From assembly GCA_012845835.1 (NCBI GenBank), contig JABAKD010000026.1, forward strand, positions 8,790,558 to 8,854,557: a stretch of DNA of 64,000 bases, written 5' to 3'. Made by a program: the position numbers and the translations under genes. The notes under the pieces were generated by a model. It made no database searches, was not told the DNA's origin, and saw nothing but the letters and a program-made list of their open reading frames with translations. Below are positions 12,301 through 24,159 of this stretch, in pieces. How positions within the stretch are numbered: the stretch's first letter is position 1; each line of letters opens with the position of its first letter. The DNA is from Undaria pinnatifida. Taxonomy: Eukaryota > Sar > Phaeophyceae > Laminariales > Alariaceae.

Positions 12301-12329
12301 CTAGTGCTGTTGTGGTTTCCTGCGCTTGT

Positions 12330-12640
12330 CTACGTACCGCGTGTACCGCCATCTGTCCCATCTTTCTCCGAGTACTTTTTTCATTGTTCGGTACGCTGTA
12401 CCTCCGTCTGTCCGATGTTTCTCCACGTACCCCTTTCACTACTCAGTTCGTTGTACCGCCGGCTGCCCTATCTTTCTCTGCCTATATTTTTCATTGTCCA
12501 GCACGCTGTACCAGGTACCGTCGTTTGCTCCATCGTTCTCCATGTACCTCTTCCATTACTCAGTACGCTGTACCACCTGTTCGAGTTTTTTCCGGCGACT
12601 TTTTCATTCTTCAGTACCGCGGTATACCCCGTGGTCTGGT
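12330..12640 (+). repeat. about 66 bp minisatellite, 5 units
   Basis: Units carry GTACGCTGTACC, CGTCTGTCC-ATCTTTCTCC and TACTTTTTTCATT in that order, 15-25 percent diverged from each other. All three plus frames stay open because of the repeat, giving overlapping apparent proteins that are not called. Confidence 0.8.
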
Positions 12641-13481
12641 TTACTTGGTACGCTCAAGTTAGCATATCCTCGATAAACAAAAAGGCGCGCGCCGGACGGG
12701 AAAAGGGCACACACCTGCTTTGTAACCAGGGCTTATCCAGCAGCAGTATCAGTTTTGTGCCTGTTCTTCCGGTATAGGGTGGGTGTGTTTTAATCCTCCA
12801 GCGGAGAGACAAAAACGAGAGCCCAAAGAACTCCTCCCTATACTAAATCCAAGTAATTTGCCCCCAAAAACTGGGTTTCCCGTTGTAAACGCGTTAATCC
12901 CACCGCATTTCCACGTATTTGTCGTGTGTCGATTTCACTCGGTTGCGGAAACAACGGTGCTAAAGTGGCAACGGCAACGCAAGCTACCACGACTTCCCGC
13001 TGCAATGGCCACGGCAGCGTTAGTGTCGGAACAACGTCAACACCTCTCGCGGAGGACGGTGGCGCCATCACGCTTTCCATAGGACAGATTAAGGGTCGTG
13101 CGCTACGGTCTGCGCCGATTCTCAAAGCCGAAATATAACCATGGCGAAGAAGAACTAAAAGTCGTGTCGATTAGCTCTTTAGGGATTCAGAGATGGCCAC
13201 CTGACAAGTGACACGCTTGGTCCTGTCCACCGTCTACGAGTGGGGCGAGCGCACATGAGCATGAGTAGGATCATGCTGCGCCCGTGACGCAGGACTCCTT
13301 GCATTGTACTTCGGGCACCAAACAAAACATAATGCATCTCCCGATCGAGCACTGGCCGAATCTGTAATCGTAAGTAATCGTCATTTCTTGTAGCCAATCT
13401 TTCCATATCAAGATGTGCCAAGTCTCAAGGACAACCAGGTTTAGTAGATAGGAAACGGTCTGCAAACTGACTCTTCGTGGT

Positions 13482-13600
13482 CGGGTGGGTGGGTGGGTGG
13501 GTGGGTGGGAAGTGGCGAGTTGGCGGGCGAGCTCGCTCTTGTTTCTCGTAAACTGACGCTTCGTGATGGGGTGGGTGGTGAGTTGGCCGAGCTTACTCTT
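13482..13600 (+). repeat. GGGT tract and duplicated flank
   Basis: GGGT repeated about six times at 13482-13508, which could fold as a G-quadruplex. The flank AAACTGAC-CTTCGTG-GGGTGGGT and GAGTTGGC-GAGCT-CTCTT is repeated once downstream. Confidence 0.7.
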
Positions 13601-13604
13601 CTTT

Positions 13605-14296
13605 CTGTTGTGTTAACGCTGGAGTTGATGAGACGTGCGGGTGAACTGTACTCGATACCGATAATGCCTGCCATTATAGGTGGTACAGCTCTTAATAGTG
13701 GGTGACACTACTCTAGGATCGTTCTTATACCTGTTTCGGATAATCCAGAGGTCGCCGAGCTCAAGCTCAACGGGAGCTGTAAAAACAACAACGAGAGATG
13801 ATGGCCAAGAACCATAAGCCAAATATATGACATCCCGTGGGCTGTGGGCAGAACAAATTCTAGGATGGAGAAGAGAAGCAGTAGAACGGCCCATACATGG
13901 GCGTGAATGTACAGAAAGGAACTGCTGTATCTAGGTGGCCGAGACCCTCACTGCTCTTGTCCTCTTATATTCTCAAAGGAATCCAAACTACCACCTGGTA
14001 CACCCGACCGCTTATTCAGTGCAAAAAGGTAAGTGCAACATTCCAGCCGAGGACCAACGTCCGAATGGGTAGGGTGGACCGTCACTGGACCAAGTCCGGC
14101 GTCAGGCTGTTTTCTCATGGCCGGGGGGTTTGCTAGTGGGTGAGCTCGCGTAAGTCCCACACCACCCGAAGGGATGACTTTACGGGAGGCTATCTCCATC
14201 GCACCTGATCACCAGGGATCAAGTCGGGTCTGAATATTCCCGCATCCGTACACAACGGCAGCTTGCACTACTGGAGTAGTAACGATGACCGCCGGT
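13605..14296. repeat. possible LINE 3' region
   Basis: Plus-strand text at about 14030-14290 runs directly into the SINE-like copy at 14297, sharing the GGTAGGGACAGCTCGCG block with 2330. It may be the longer 5' part of the same retroposed family. No reverse transcriptase motif is visible, so assignment to a LINE is inference only. Confidence 0.25.
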
Positions 14297-14459
14297 AGGG
14301 ACAGCTCGCGCTGGCGCCACCACGGGAACTGAAGGACACGCCAGCTAGCGTTGTATTGCGAACACAATCGAGCTAAATTGACACGACATGTATGGAAATA
14401 CGTGAAAGTGTGGTGAGCTCAAGCTTTATTTTCCTCCACCCGCCGCAGGATAAAAAAAA
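14297..14459 (+). repeat. SINE-like insert, copy C
   Basis: Matches copies A and B through CGCCAGCTAGCGTTG, ATCGAGCTAAATTGACACG, GTGAAAGTGTGGTGAGCT and CCGCCGCAGGATAAA; the A tail is short (eight). More diverged than A and B. Confidence 0.6.
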
Positions 14460-14469
14460 GGCGCTTGCC

Positions 14470-14870
14470 ATTCACGACACCGGCGACGTAAGCTCTTGTT
14501 TACGACACCGCGCTGTCCTTGAGCCATACGCCCCGGATCATCCCGGAACTGCCACGGCTGTTTTGGGATGGTATGGTTAAGAGCTATCATTGAAGCTATC
14601 GTGTGCCCAAAACGGCCGAGTACATGACGAGATACCTGCTATCATACCCGCGTGCTCCCGCCAAATTTTATAAAAATTGAAAAACGTCAGCTGTGAGTAT
14701 GACCGATTGAATGGTTGACCCTCAACTTTGCAAGCTGCGTGGTACATCTGTACTTCGCTAATACACAATAGTTCACAAAGTTTTACGGAATGTCGTTCGG
14801 GCGTATTATATATTTGATCCTCATGAAAGATATGGATCGGTGAGTCCCCTGGATGTTGTCAGGGTCAACA
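14470..14870 (+). repeat. dispersed repeat with inverted copy at 19.0-19.2 kb
   Basis: About 14480-14670 matches the reverse strand of 19010-19200 (CCGGATCATCCCGGAACTGC, GGCCGAGTAC, CTGCTATCATA-CCGCGTGCTCCC and a TTTTATAA end). It continues into the GTCAGCTGTGAG / TTTGCAAGCTGCGTG block shared with 11.2, 22.4 and 52.7 kb, so this copy joins two repeat modules. Confidence 0.5.
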
Positions 14871-15639
14871 GGACCATTTTCCATAATAATCACTCTGTGC
14901 ACTGACACTATAAAACCCGCATTGACGGTAGATATTATAGTAAGCATTCTATTATTTTATGACATGTCAGTAGAACCCGCATAGAGGGCGGAGGTTATAA
15001 TAAGCACGATATTATCACATGATATGACCAACAGGCGGGTTGTAATTATCGTTGTACGTATGATTATTATATCTATCACTGATCAAATAATATACATTGG
15101 TGTATTATTGTCAGTCAGAGTTTGATTATTATATCTATCACTGATTAAATAATATACATTGGTGATATATACTTATCTCCAGTAGTTTAGGCACTACTAC
15201 TACTTATGGTAACTGTGCTAAGTGTTATTTATGTTATGAAGTACATGTTTACTTGTGGCTGATTATGTGTGTATGTATCTGGTATTGTTTGCCGTGAGAA
15301 TACAAGAGTCGAGTAACGTATTATATACTACAAGTTTTCCCTTCGGGATGCGGGTAACGTGAAATCCCGGGGGCGTCGCAAGGCAAAGAGGGAGACACCG
15401 GTAACACGCGCGTATATAATACTTTCCCACCTATAATGGTGTTACGCGTACTCACATAGATAAACCCCACTGCTCTTCTTAGAGGGAACGTGTGGCATGA
15501 GCTAGTGCAGTGCTCCAAAGAAAGAGTAGTAGTAGTACTCAGCGGGAAGAGTGTGATAAGCGGTGGGTGCACGTTGTACTAATGGACGCGCAAACGAATT
15601 ATTAGTGGTCAGGGGACGGATGCTGTGTACCGTACGTGG

Positions 15640-15990
15640 AATAGTCTCGTTGCTACGTATATATATATAGTACGTCACATGCGTTTGCACTTGGTAATGG
15701 ATAGGGTTGACTAGCCAATGTCAGTCGCTCTTGGATGTTGTACAATAATTAATTGGTTGGCGGCAACAATTTCGGTTATGTGTGGCGTACGTGGTAGGAT
15801 TTTCCATGAGTTGGACGTAGTGTTCAACGCTTTGGTACTGTGTTTGAGGGGAACCGAAACCTTGATGTACTCCTCGTTTATCCCCGTAGAAAGTAGAGCT
15901 AGATTGATAATGTTCCCGCCTGAATCCGCCAATACTTGATGCATGTGGTCAGAAATGTATGTGTGTATGATATATGTGTACGATAATAGC
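15640..15990 (-). pseudogene. decayed Helitron OTU-protease fragment
   Basis: On the minus strand, pieces in two frames align in order with the OTU domain of the Helitron protein at 27.2 kb. These are a TYISDHMHQVL stretch against QYITQHLHDEL, LALLSTGINEEYI against LLAISAGIHTEPV, then in another frame QSVEHYVQLMENPTTYA against NSVEQYLRLMSNPQTYA, then EIVAANQLIIV against EMVAAQFVYNI, and finally DVLYY against NVLYY. At least two frameshifts are needed and the Cys box and catalytic His are not preserved. This is a relic of a second, diverged Helitron of the same lineage; no helicase part was found next to it. Confidence 0.65.
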
Positions 15991-15999
15991 AACAGGCCT

Positions 16000-18840
16000 A
16001 GAACCGATCCACCCAGCCAATCAGATGGCGTCCTGGGCGCGTGGCGAACGCTGAAATAGAACTGTACCTGTTTTTGGCCACAGCAGCACGTGTATATACC
16101 TGTGTTTGGCGATCGCTAATATCGAGTGATACATCCTTGAACCCTACCCATGGTTTCACTCTGCCGCCAAAAAATATTTGGTCTGGTCGAGACTCGCGTT
16201 CATGCTGTGCTCGCGATGCCTGCCACCGTCGCCCCGCTCGGCGCCATCTTCCAAGCTTTCCCCGCTCTATGTCCATGTGAGCCTCGTCTCCCGCGCGGAA
16301 GGATGCACGTCGTGCCCGGTGGCGCTCGTTCCGACACTCGGCTGCTCCCGGCCTCTACCACCCAGCCTCTCCTGCTGGCATCCGCTGTCCCGAAGCATAA
16401 CACTGCGATATGCTTTTTGTTCAAGCAAAAACGGGCCTTACATTCGGACACGTCTAGTTACTCCGCAAGAGAAAGATAAACACACCGGGTCAACCACGCC
16501 CACTTTCGCTCCTGCCTCGACGAGCGGCCGCCTGCGCGGCGGGAGAGCGCAGGCCGGTTTACCCTTGTCTGAACCCATGTCCACGCACCCACGTCCAGAT
16601 CCGGGGCCGAAACGGCCCAGGGCGGCGCGCCCCCAAACCCCACACTAATTCGATCCATATGTGTACTGCTGCTACTACTGCTGTATGTTGCTGCTACTGC
16701 TGCTGTGCTGCTGCTGAGGTTAGTTGGGCAGCGGGTCAATTTTCTACGAACAAAATAACAAAGAACAAAAAATTGTAAAATTTTATCAAAATATCAAAGT
16801 TTGAAAAACAATTTGGAGTGTTCCAAGCGACCTGATCGTCTCAGGGAGGCGGAACGCAATCCCTCGCCAAGTGGAGCCAGGTAAGCGACGTTTAGTGCGC
16901 CGAGCGCCGCCACAGAGCTCGGCCGAGATCAAGACATTAGCTTGCCCCGCGTCCGAAAGTGCGAGAAGAAACATTCGGCCGCCGGAGAGCAGCGAGCAGA
17001 ACAAAAACGAAGATCATATTTTACATATACATATACCTGGCATGTATCAAGTACTGCATTGCCGCTGAATTATAAAACCGAAAGGATTTTTTCCGACACC
17101 GGTTCCACAACCATTCAATCGTTGGTATACAGACCGATCACAATGGAAACCGATAGCTTGGTCAAAAAGTTTGCAATTTTTTTCAGGGGTTATTTGCTGA
17201 AAGATTCCGGGTAACGTCGCTATGGGGAAAAAATGACTAAATGTTTTTTTTCTGGCTCTTTCTTGGGTCATGCGGTCCAGGTCAATTTGTCTATTTTTCA
17301 TCAAGCCTTGATCAACACTGTCCACCAAACACGATTGACCTTCGATCTCGAGATAGAGACAACCCATGGTCACAAGGCCACATGAGTGTAGGTGACAGCG
17401 GTGAAGAGTTCATCTCGATCCATGCCCTAGGACGTGAGAGGTTGCTTGTGTTGTCCTGTGGTCTTCCGTCACATCCTCCCAAAATTCTGTTTTTGCCCGT
17501 TGGGAGAGGACAGAGTTTTTATCTCAGTTTTCTACACACCAGCCGCCAAACATTTTTAACAGAAGCCTGATCGGCGCCCGCCACAAATCAGCGGCTGTAG
17601 AGTGAGCGCTATATACCAAGGGGGGGTCGGAGCCCCTAACGAGCTCGCCATGTTCAGAGTTCACGACGCTGTCGTTGATTTCGTCGAACGAAGCGTGTGG
17701 AGAACACGAAATTGCGCCGCGTCTAATCCAACATCTGCTTGAGAATGTCTCAGGCCGATGTTGGCGAAGGTCGCCGGGCGAAATCGTTTTTTTCCGAAAT
17801 TCTGGAAAGCTTCAAAAAATACCTGTACCAAATTGGGTCCATGGGCGACCGTTTTAGGCTGGGATCTTCGGGAATTTTAAAGTTTTGGCCTTCGATTGTC
17901 ACCGGTCTGAGGTCACAGCTGACGTTTGAAATTTTATGCAAGGTTCCCCTTCGGAGGAAGGGTGACGCAAGAGGCGGATGCTTTTTTCGCATTTTGCACC
18001 CCCGTGCGTTCGCCCGCATCCTTACGGCAGAGAGAGCATGCAGCTATACTGCAATGTAATTGATCCGGGTGTAGTATCGGAAGTAAGGAATGTATTTGTG
18101 ATACTACTGTAAGGACGGCCCAGATAAATTATGGTGATCTAACGCTGTTGTAGCCTACCAGGTATTTCCAGATCTTCTTGGAAAATACACTGACTGGTCG
18201 ATGGGTGACCGGCCATGTGCAACAATTTGCGGGTGCTTTTTGATGTGTGTGCAATTTGACTGCTGTCTTGGTGTAAATAAATGCTCGAAGCTGCAGCTGT
18301 GTTGGGCGATCCGAAACATACGATGCGAGTTCGCGCAACACGTTGCTGCAGCAACGGCGACCTCCGCAGCCAGCACTTGAGCGCCTTCCCCTAAGGTGCC
18401 CGGTCACAGATAGCACTGGTGCCGTTATAACAGCCAGCTCCCTCCCTCCCATGTTCCCCACGCATAGACACTCCGCCATGGAACGAGTATGTAGCAAGGA
18501 AGATAGGCTAGGCGAGGTCATGACCACAGACAGCCGATGTTTTTCCTTTAAAAATTTACGCTTTTTACCTTTAAAAACTTACGCAGTATTGACACCTGCA
18601 GCAGTAGCAGCAGCAGCAGCAGCATCAGCAGCGGCTGCTGCGGCGGCGCGGGGGGGCTGGCGGTGGCGCTGGAAGCTTCGGCGACAGAGCTGTGGTATAG
18701 CGGTAAAAATTCAGCACCAAGTACGATACGGAATCTGCTGACGTTGTGAGCAGCAGCGGACAGGGGGGAAAAAACGAACGGTAGCAGCAGCTGATGAAAC
18801 ATTTGCAGTCTTAATCACCACCAGCATTGAAATTACAAAA
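16000..18840. other. no supported gene
   Basis: A GC-rich stretch (16.15-16.65 kb) has long open frames on both strands without motifs. An imperfect CTG run lies at 16660-16715 and an imperfect GCA run at 18595-18660. No exon with convincing splice sites was seen. Confidence 0.35.
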
Positions 18841-19200
18841 AACATAGCTGACGTTTTGACGTTCTGGGACAGCCGTTCGAATGGCCCAGCACCTGTGGAA
18901 GCTGTTCGAAGGGTCCAGCAGCAGGTGCAGCTTTGGAAATCTGTACAGCCCAAAAATCCAAAAAACGAATGTTAAACGACCGATCGCGACCGAGATAAGG
19001 GTAATTATGTTTATAAAATCCTGTGGGAGCACGCGGATATGATAGCAGATAGCAGATATTTCTTCCAGTACTCGGCCGTCTTGGGCATACAATAGCTTCA
19101 AGATACTTCGTAGATCTATACCGTGCCAAAACAACCGTGGCAGTTCCGGGATGATCTGGGGCGTGTGGCGCAAGCACTAGTGCGGTGTCGTATAAGAGTT
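18840..19200 (-). repeat. dispersed repeat, inverted copy of 14.48-14.67 kb
   Basis: The minus strand reads as an open frame of up to 120 codons, but the matching part is shared at the nucleotide level with 14480-14670, where the frame is not kept. It is treated as a repeat rather than a gene. Confidence 0.45.
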
Positions 19201-19490
19201 CACACCGGTGTCGTAGCTAGCATTATGATACCCAAAAAATAAAAAAGTAACACCAGGGCTTCATTGTACACGGCCGCAGTATAATAGGACATGTGAATGC
19301 TTTTAATAATGTAATAGCAGTACGAATGTGAGGATGTGAGGGTGAGAGAAAAAGACGAAAGAAACGCCGATCGCGTTGATAGCACGTGTGCGTCGGTGTT
19401 GCGTTGGGCTACACTGCCGGCGCAATTAGGGAAGCCACGCGTAGTCAAACCCCGTGCTGTTGTGCTACTGTTGTCATGGCGAGTTCTTAC

Positions 19491-19950
19491 CTGCTCCACC
19501 AATCGACCCGCTCATGTAGAACCATCTAGGAGTATGATTGGTCACGTCGGGCACGGACCCCATCCGACATCCAACTCTACCCTGCAGAGGCAACACAAAA
19601 ACAGACGACCGAAAGCCCTTGCTACTTGCTAGGCAACTCGACAGTTTCTCCAAACCACTATCATAGCAGCGACGCCTCCTAGCGCCCTCATCGGACCAAC
19701 ACAAGGCACAGCTGTGATGGGGCTTCTACTACCATAGCTCACAGACGGGTATGATGGCGAAGGCCGAGGAGCAGTCGTCCGAAGCTTCCACTGCCCGCTC
19801 CCTCTCCAGCATCCATCTCACAGAAAAATACCGCTCAGCGGACCCCTCGCGTGTCTCCCTTTCCACCCCCTCACCCCGCTCCTCAGGAGAATGCCGCGCA
19901 TGTGCACCATCACTACCCCCCTCGCTTGATTCCCTCTCCTCAGATGACAT
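19491..19950 (-). CDS. possible gene start divergent from the GNAT gene
   Basis: An ATG at 19950 opens a 69-codon Glu/Arg/Ser-rich stretch ending at 19743 in front of a good donor (GTGAGC). Further left, 19581-19491 looks like an internal exon: CTCTGCAG acceptor, GTAAGA donor, and a residue series containing GSVPDVTNHTPRWFYMSG. Direct joining of the two does not match in phase, so an exon is missing or they are unrelated. The ATG lies 200 bp from the GNAT start, so the genes would share a bidirectional promoter region. Not recognised; low confidence. Confidence 0.25.
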
Positions 19951-20150
19951 GTTCCAACAGTAGTCTACACCAAAGGCAACCTCGGATGTGGAGCGTTTTC
20001 GCTGGAGATCGGCGATCCGCGGGTAGGTAGGGTTTCTGTATCTTGAAGTAGGATGTTTATAGCGGGAAACCCGGGAAACAAGAACATGCGAGAGGCCAGA
20101 TTGCCTTGCAGCTGAGTGCGCTCTGGCTTAGTGCTTGCTGTGCGTTGCCC

Positions 20151-20670
20151 ATGCCACGGGTGCTGTTCGTACGATGGTGGTGCTGGCTCGTGCTCTCGAG
20201 CATAGCTCTATACCACGTAGATACATTTTCCTTAGTCCCCTTTTCATCGGGTATTAGCGGGCCCATTAGAAGCAGGCACACCCCCGCACGTCACTCGTAC
20301 ACCCAGCAGCACACGCCAATACCACTGTACCGTCCACATGGCCTTGGGAAGAGGCTATCGCCAGCCGCCCACGAGCCAGCCGCAGCAGACACGACGCTGG
20401 CAACAAGAGGTGACACCCTCGAGATCGACATCAAGCCAGCGACCTACTTTGGTTTGCGCGCGGTGTCGAGGTTGTTGGTGGAGGAGTTTTACGGGATCGG
20501 GCTCTGGTTTCCGGCTCAGCGCCTCGTTGAGCTGAACCGGCTGCAGGACAACTTCCACTCGTACGAGGAGGACGCTGACCGACACTTGATGCTGGTTGCC
20601 ACTACGGTCGAGGACGGTAGCCTCGTGGGGTTTGTGGACATCGACGGGAGGGAGAAGAATCCTGGACAAA
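20151..20670 (+). CDS. GNAT family N-acetyltransferase, exon 1 (probably plastid-targeted)
   Basis: The first ATG in this frame at 20151 gives a start with two Arg, then a hydrophobic run (CWLVLSSIALYHV) and a Phe near the predicted cleavage point (VDT-FSLVP). This resembles the signal peptide plus Phe-led transit peptide of secondary-plastid proteins. After a Ser/Pro/His-rich linker, the first half of a GNAT fold follows (LMLVATTVEDGSLVGFVDID, strands 2-4). The exon ends at a strong donor (AAA/GTGAGT) in phase 1. Exon 2 at 38348 begins with the two bases needed and continues with RPYLSDLAV, exactly the residues expected next in GNAT enzymes. The joined protein is 272 aa and would transfer an acetyl group from acetyl-CoA to an amine; the substrate is unknown. 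The intron would be 17,677 bp, which is unusual and is the main doubt. Confidence 0.7.
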
Positions 20671-21039
20671 GTGAGTTGAAGTGGTCATACAAGCGTCCCG
20701 GAAATAACGTTCAAGTAGGATTCAGACTACACGAGAGTATGGCTGTACCTGCGTTACCTATATGGACATAAATATAGATACCGTTATGTAATTAATATGA
20801 ATAAAAATGGTATTTATGTTTAAGTCCGAAAGGGTACACGATGCAGCACGCGACCATCGTAAGAGGATACCTGTTACCTGGTTATTCACGGCAGAATAAC
20901 GCCTCAACGGATACCGTCAGGAGTCACGACGTCAAGGGCATCCGGTCGCTTTTGGTTTTGGACCGCGATGTTGATGTCTATGCGTACAAGTTGGAGGTGT
21001 TCAGAAAGCTCCACAAGCAGCACGTTGCCTGCAACTGAA

Positions 21040-21960
21040 GTTTAGGGTGGGTCCAGGGTCCAGTCTGATGCATTTACCGGGGAGTATGTTGCCTCACGGA
21101 TCCGAGCCTATAGCTTACCAGGTACGCAAGATGATACTCGCAACTTGAGGATATTAATTCTGTGCTGCACTCCAATTTTACAACTTGATGTTGATACTCT
21201 TCCAGTAGTCTATACCAGGTACCTGACATATTGAACCCGACACCTCGTACTTGTAACGGTACTATAGATGGTTGTTACGGTGTACTCCAGCGAGTCTCGG
21301 TTGTTGATCGGCATCTGGAGGCGAGGGGGGGGGGGGGGCTCAGCTCGATCAATCGCGCCTGCTCCCGTTGCTTCCTTTCTGCAATGTTTGCCTCCACCTG
21401 GCTAATGTGATGCAGTCAGGGTCAACTTCCTGAACAAACTTTTTATTTAAAAGCGGCACGCGCGTAGAAAGATTCAAATATCTGGCACGCGCTTTTAACT
21501 TTGCACACCTCGGACAGATCATGATTAAATAGATCATATAGATCATATAGATCATATACATAATATATTACTATATGCCCTCACCACCCGCACCTAGACC
21601 TATTAATAGCATGTATAGTAAAGTTCCTCCCAGGTATCATTCATGCGACCGAAAGGGGTTTGATCCCCCCCCCCATCGCCCCCCCCCCCGTTTGGTTCTC
21701 TCCCGCCGCCCCACCAAAAATTAAAATCTGCGAAAGTAGTAAGCACTACGTACCAGACAGTTGATATCACCTCATTACCTTTCTAGCCATCCATGCCGTA
21801 GTTCCAATTCATACCCCCCCCCCCCGCTAACGCCCCCTCCTTCCCCACCACCCCCACCATCGCTTAGCACCACGCTTATAACAAGCTCCTAACAGATATA
21901 CATTTATGCGACCTAAAGCTGTTGGAAATCCCCCTCCCCCCCCCCCCTCCCCCTCCTTTC
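21040..21960. other. no supported gene; C-rich simple sequence
   Basis: Holds G and C homopolymers (for example near 21328 and 21668), an ATAGATCAT tandem near 21530-21555 and several TACCAGGTA words. No exon is seen. Confidence 0.5.
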
Positions 21961-21963
21961 GAA

Positions 21964-22268
21964 CACTCCGCCCTCTCCTCACCGGTTGTACGACTTACAG
22001 GATATACATGGTAAACTGATGCATTCCTTCCACAACCGTCAGGTTTGTCCCCTTGAAGGAATTATAGTTTCCGCGCACAGATTAAGTTGCCCCCCCCCCC
22101 CCGCTCCCTCTTGTTCAAACCCCGACCCCCCCGCCCTTAAAATCTCCGCCCTCCCCTCACCGGTTGTACGGCTTACAGGATGCACTTGATAAACTGATGC
22201 ATTTCCTTCCACAGCTGTCAGATTTTGTCCCCCTCAAAAACGGGTTTTATTGTTTCCGCGCACAGACT
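21964..22268 (+). repeat. tandem duplication, about 178 bp period
   Basis: Two copies of ACTCCGCCCTC / CTCACCGGTTGTACG-CTTACAGGAT / TAAACTGATGCATT-CCTTCCACA / GTCAG-TTTGTCCCC / GTTTCCGCGCACAGA, separated by a C run. Confidence 0.8.
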
Positions 22269-22269
22269 C

Positions 22270-23930
22270 ATTAACATCACCCTGTTGACTCTGGTATAAG
22301 CTACACTGTAGTTCCAAGGGGAGTCGCCGACCTATATCCTTAATGAGGACACACACCCAGTAATACACACAGCTTGCAAAGATGAGTTTCGACGAAATCT
22401 TCGATCCCACAGCTGGAGTGTATTTTTATGTTTATAATATAAATTGGTCTAGGGTGGCCGATACGAGCAGCCCAAGCGGGCTCGCTTTCACAGGGCCTTT
22501 TGGCCCTACTAGATTCTTGCTTGTAACTTCTTGGCCTGAGTAGCTTCTTTCATTCCTTGCCGCTGTCGCTTTCACAGACTTATTGGCCCAACTAGCGACT
22601 AGCTTCTTGCCTTTAACTTCTTGGCCCGACTACGAGTTTCTTTCATGTTTTGCTGCTGCATGCAGGCCAAAATGTCTCGCTTTTACCTCCCGCAGACGTA
22701 GCACCGCCACAACGCCACAAAAGCAACACCAACCCCTTTAGGAACCACCAACTCTGCCTGAAGTCATGAACACCGAATCCAAGATCAACACCAACACAAA
22801 ACGTTCCAAGGCTAACGCAACGAGGGGCAAGCGGGCTGCTGCCTCAAACGCTGCTGCTGGTCGTAGTGCCGCCGCAACTATTGCTGCTCTGTGTGCAACT
22901 CTACTACTACTGCTGTCTATCTGATGCGCTGATGTGGTCTACGTGTGGTGCTTATTATGTATCTACATGGGGCCCCCCAAAAATGCCGGTGCTCTTGCGT
23001 GGGTATGCGTGTGTTTTTTGTTCAACGCACAACAGCATCACATAGTAGTGCCAGTATATGTGCCAGCGCTATTCAGGACACCGGCACTATTGGAATAGAG
23101 TTGTCATTCATAGCTACCTACGTGCAGAGAGTGCAAGTCGTGCCACGTGATTCTACCAGCACTATACAGAGCAAAGGCATTATTCAACCGGCTCTATAAT
23201 AGCCCGTTCCTTGCCAGCAATGAATATCAGCGAAAAACGCTTATATATCTGTGGTCCAGATGCCTTCACGCAAGAAAATCAACAACATATTTAGCACAGC
23301 GCAAGACAGCGTCATAACAGAAAGAAAGCAAGAGCATGGGGGAAGCGGGGAAATGGTCCTCCTGCTCTGCTCTACTCTGCCGGTGTTGCTGCTGGTGCTC
23401 GTCCTGCTGCTGCTGCTGCTGCTGCTCTTGCTCTGTTGCTGCACGGTGTGTCTGTAACTGACATAATACGTTTATTTTTTTGCGGTGCACGTGTGTGTGT
23501 TTTCTCGCGTATCAAGACAGCATCACATGGTATTGCCGGTATGTGCCAGCCCGATGTTATACCGGCACTCGTCGAGACGCCACCACTACTTTTAAAGTAG
23601 GGCTGCCATGCATTTGTGAATTGTTTCTATAAAGAGTTCCAGTCCTGCTACTTTCGCCGGCATTATAGAGATCAGTGGCACTGTTCAACCGGCACTAATG
23701 GGAGTCCCCCACTACACCAGCTGTTTACCACCTAACAAGCACTTGGGGCTGGATTTCTGCACATAAATAAGCATGATATTCTTACTTACCTGGTGCGTAT
23801 GACTGAAAACATTATTATGGGCCTGTTTTTTACTTGATTCAGTATACCGGTTTATCCCCGCCAGTCTGCGCTGGTTCTTCCAAAAACCGACGAGGATTGT
23901 TCGCTGCTACTTGCTCCTGCTGCTGATGAT
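22270..23930. other. no supported gene
   Basis: Contains an inverted copy of the TTTGCAAGCTGTGTG repeat module (about 22340-22430), a 52-codon Ala-rich frame (22766-22924) of doubtful reality, and an imperfect CTG run at 23380-23445 read as a poly-Leu frame. No gene is called. Confidence 0.35.
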
Positions 23931-23939
23931 GATATTATC

Positions 23940-24152
23940 CAGGGATTTTCACGGGTCAGGTCAGTTCTAGCGGGCCGGGTCGGGTCAGGGTGATCCGGCC
24001 CGACCTGACCCAACCCGTGAGACTTCCAAAGCCTCCCGGCCCGAACCGAACCGTCCCGTGAAACCTCCCGACCCGACCCGACTCGACCCGCGAGAGTCTA
24101 GGAACTTAATGACCCGGCGCGCGGGTCGGCTCATGACCCGTGAAAAGCCCTG
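23940..24152 (+). mobile_element. hAT-like MITE, 213 bp
   Basis: Both ends carry the inverted repeat CAGGGMTTTTCACGGGTCA (19 bp, one ambiguous base, one further mismatch possible). Flanks are ATATTATC on the left (23932-23939) and ATATTTTC on the right (24153-24160), an 8 bp target duplication with one difference. CAGGG ends and 8 bp duplications are typical of hAT elements. The interior is rich in GACCCG words in both orientations and has no coding. Related copies lie at 45117-45308 and about 58770-58966. Confidence 0.8.
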
Positions 24153-24159
24153 ATATTTT

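Noticed and set aside
12304-12777. Three overlapping plus-strand frames of about 116-157 codons
   Set aside because: Product of a 66 bp repeat open in all three frames.
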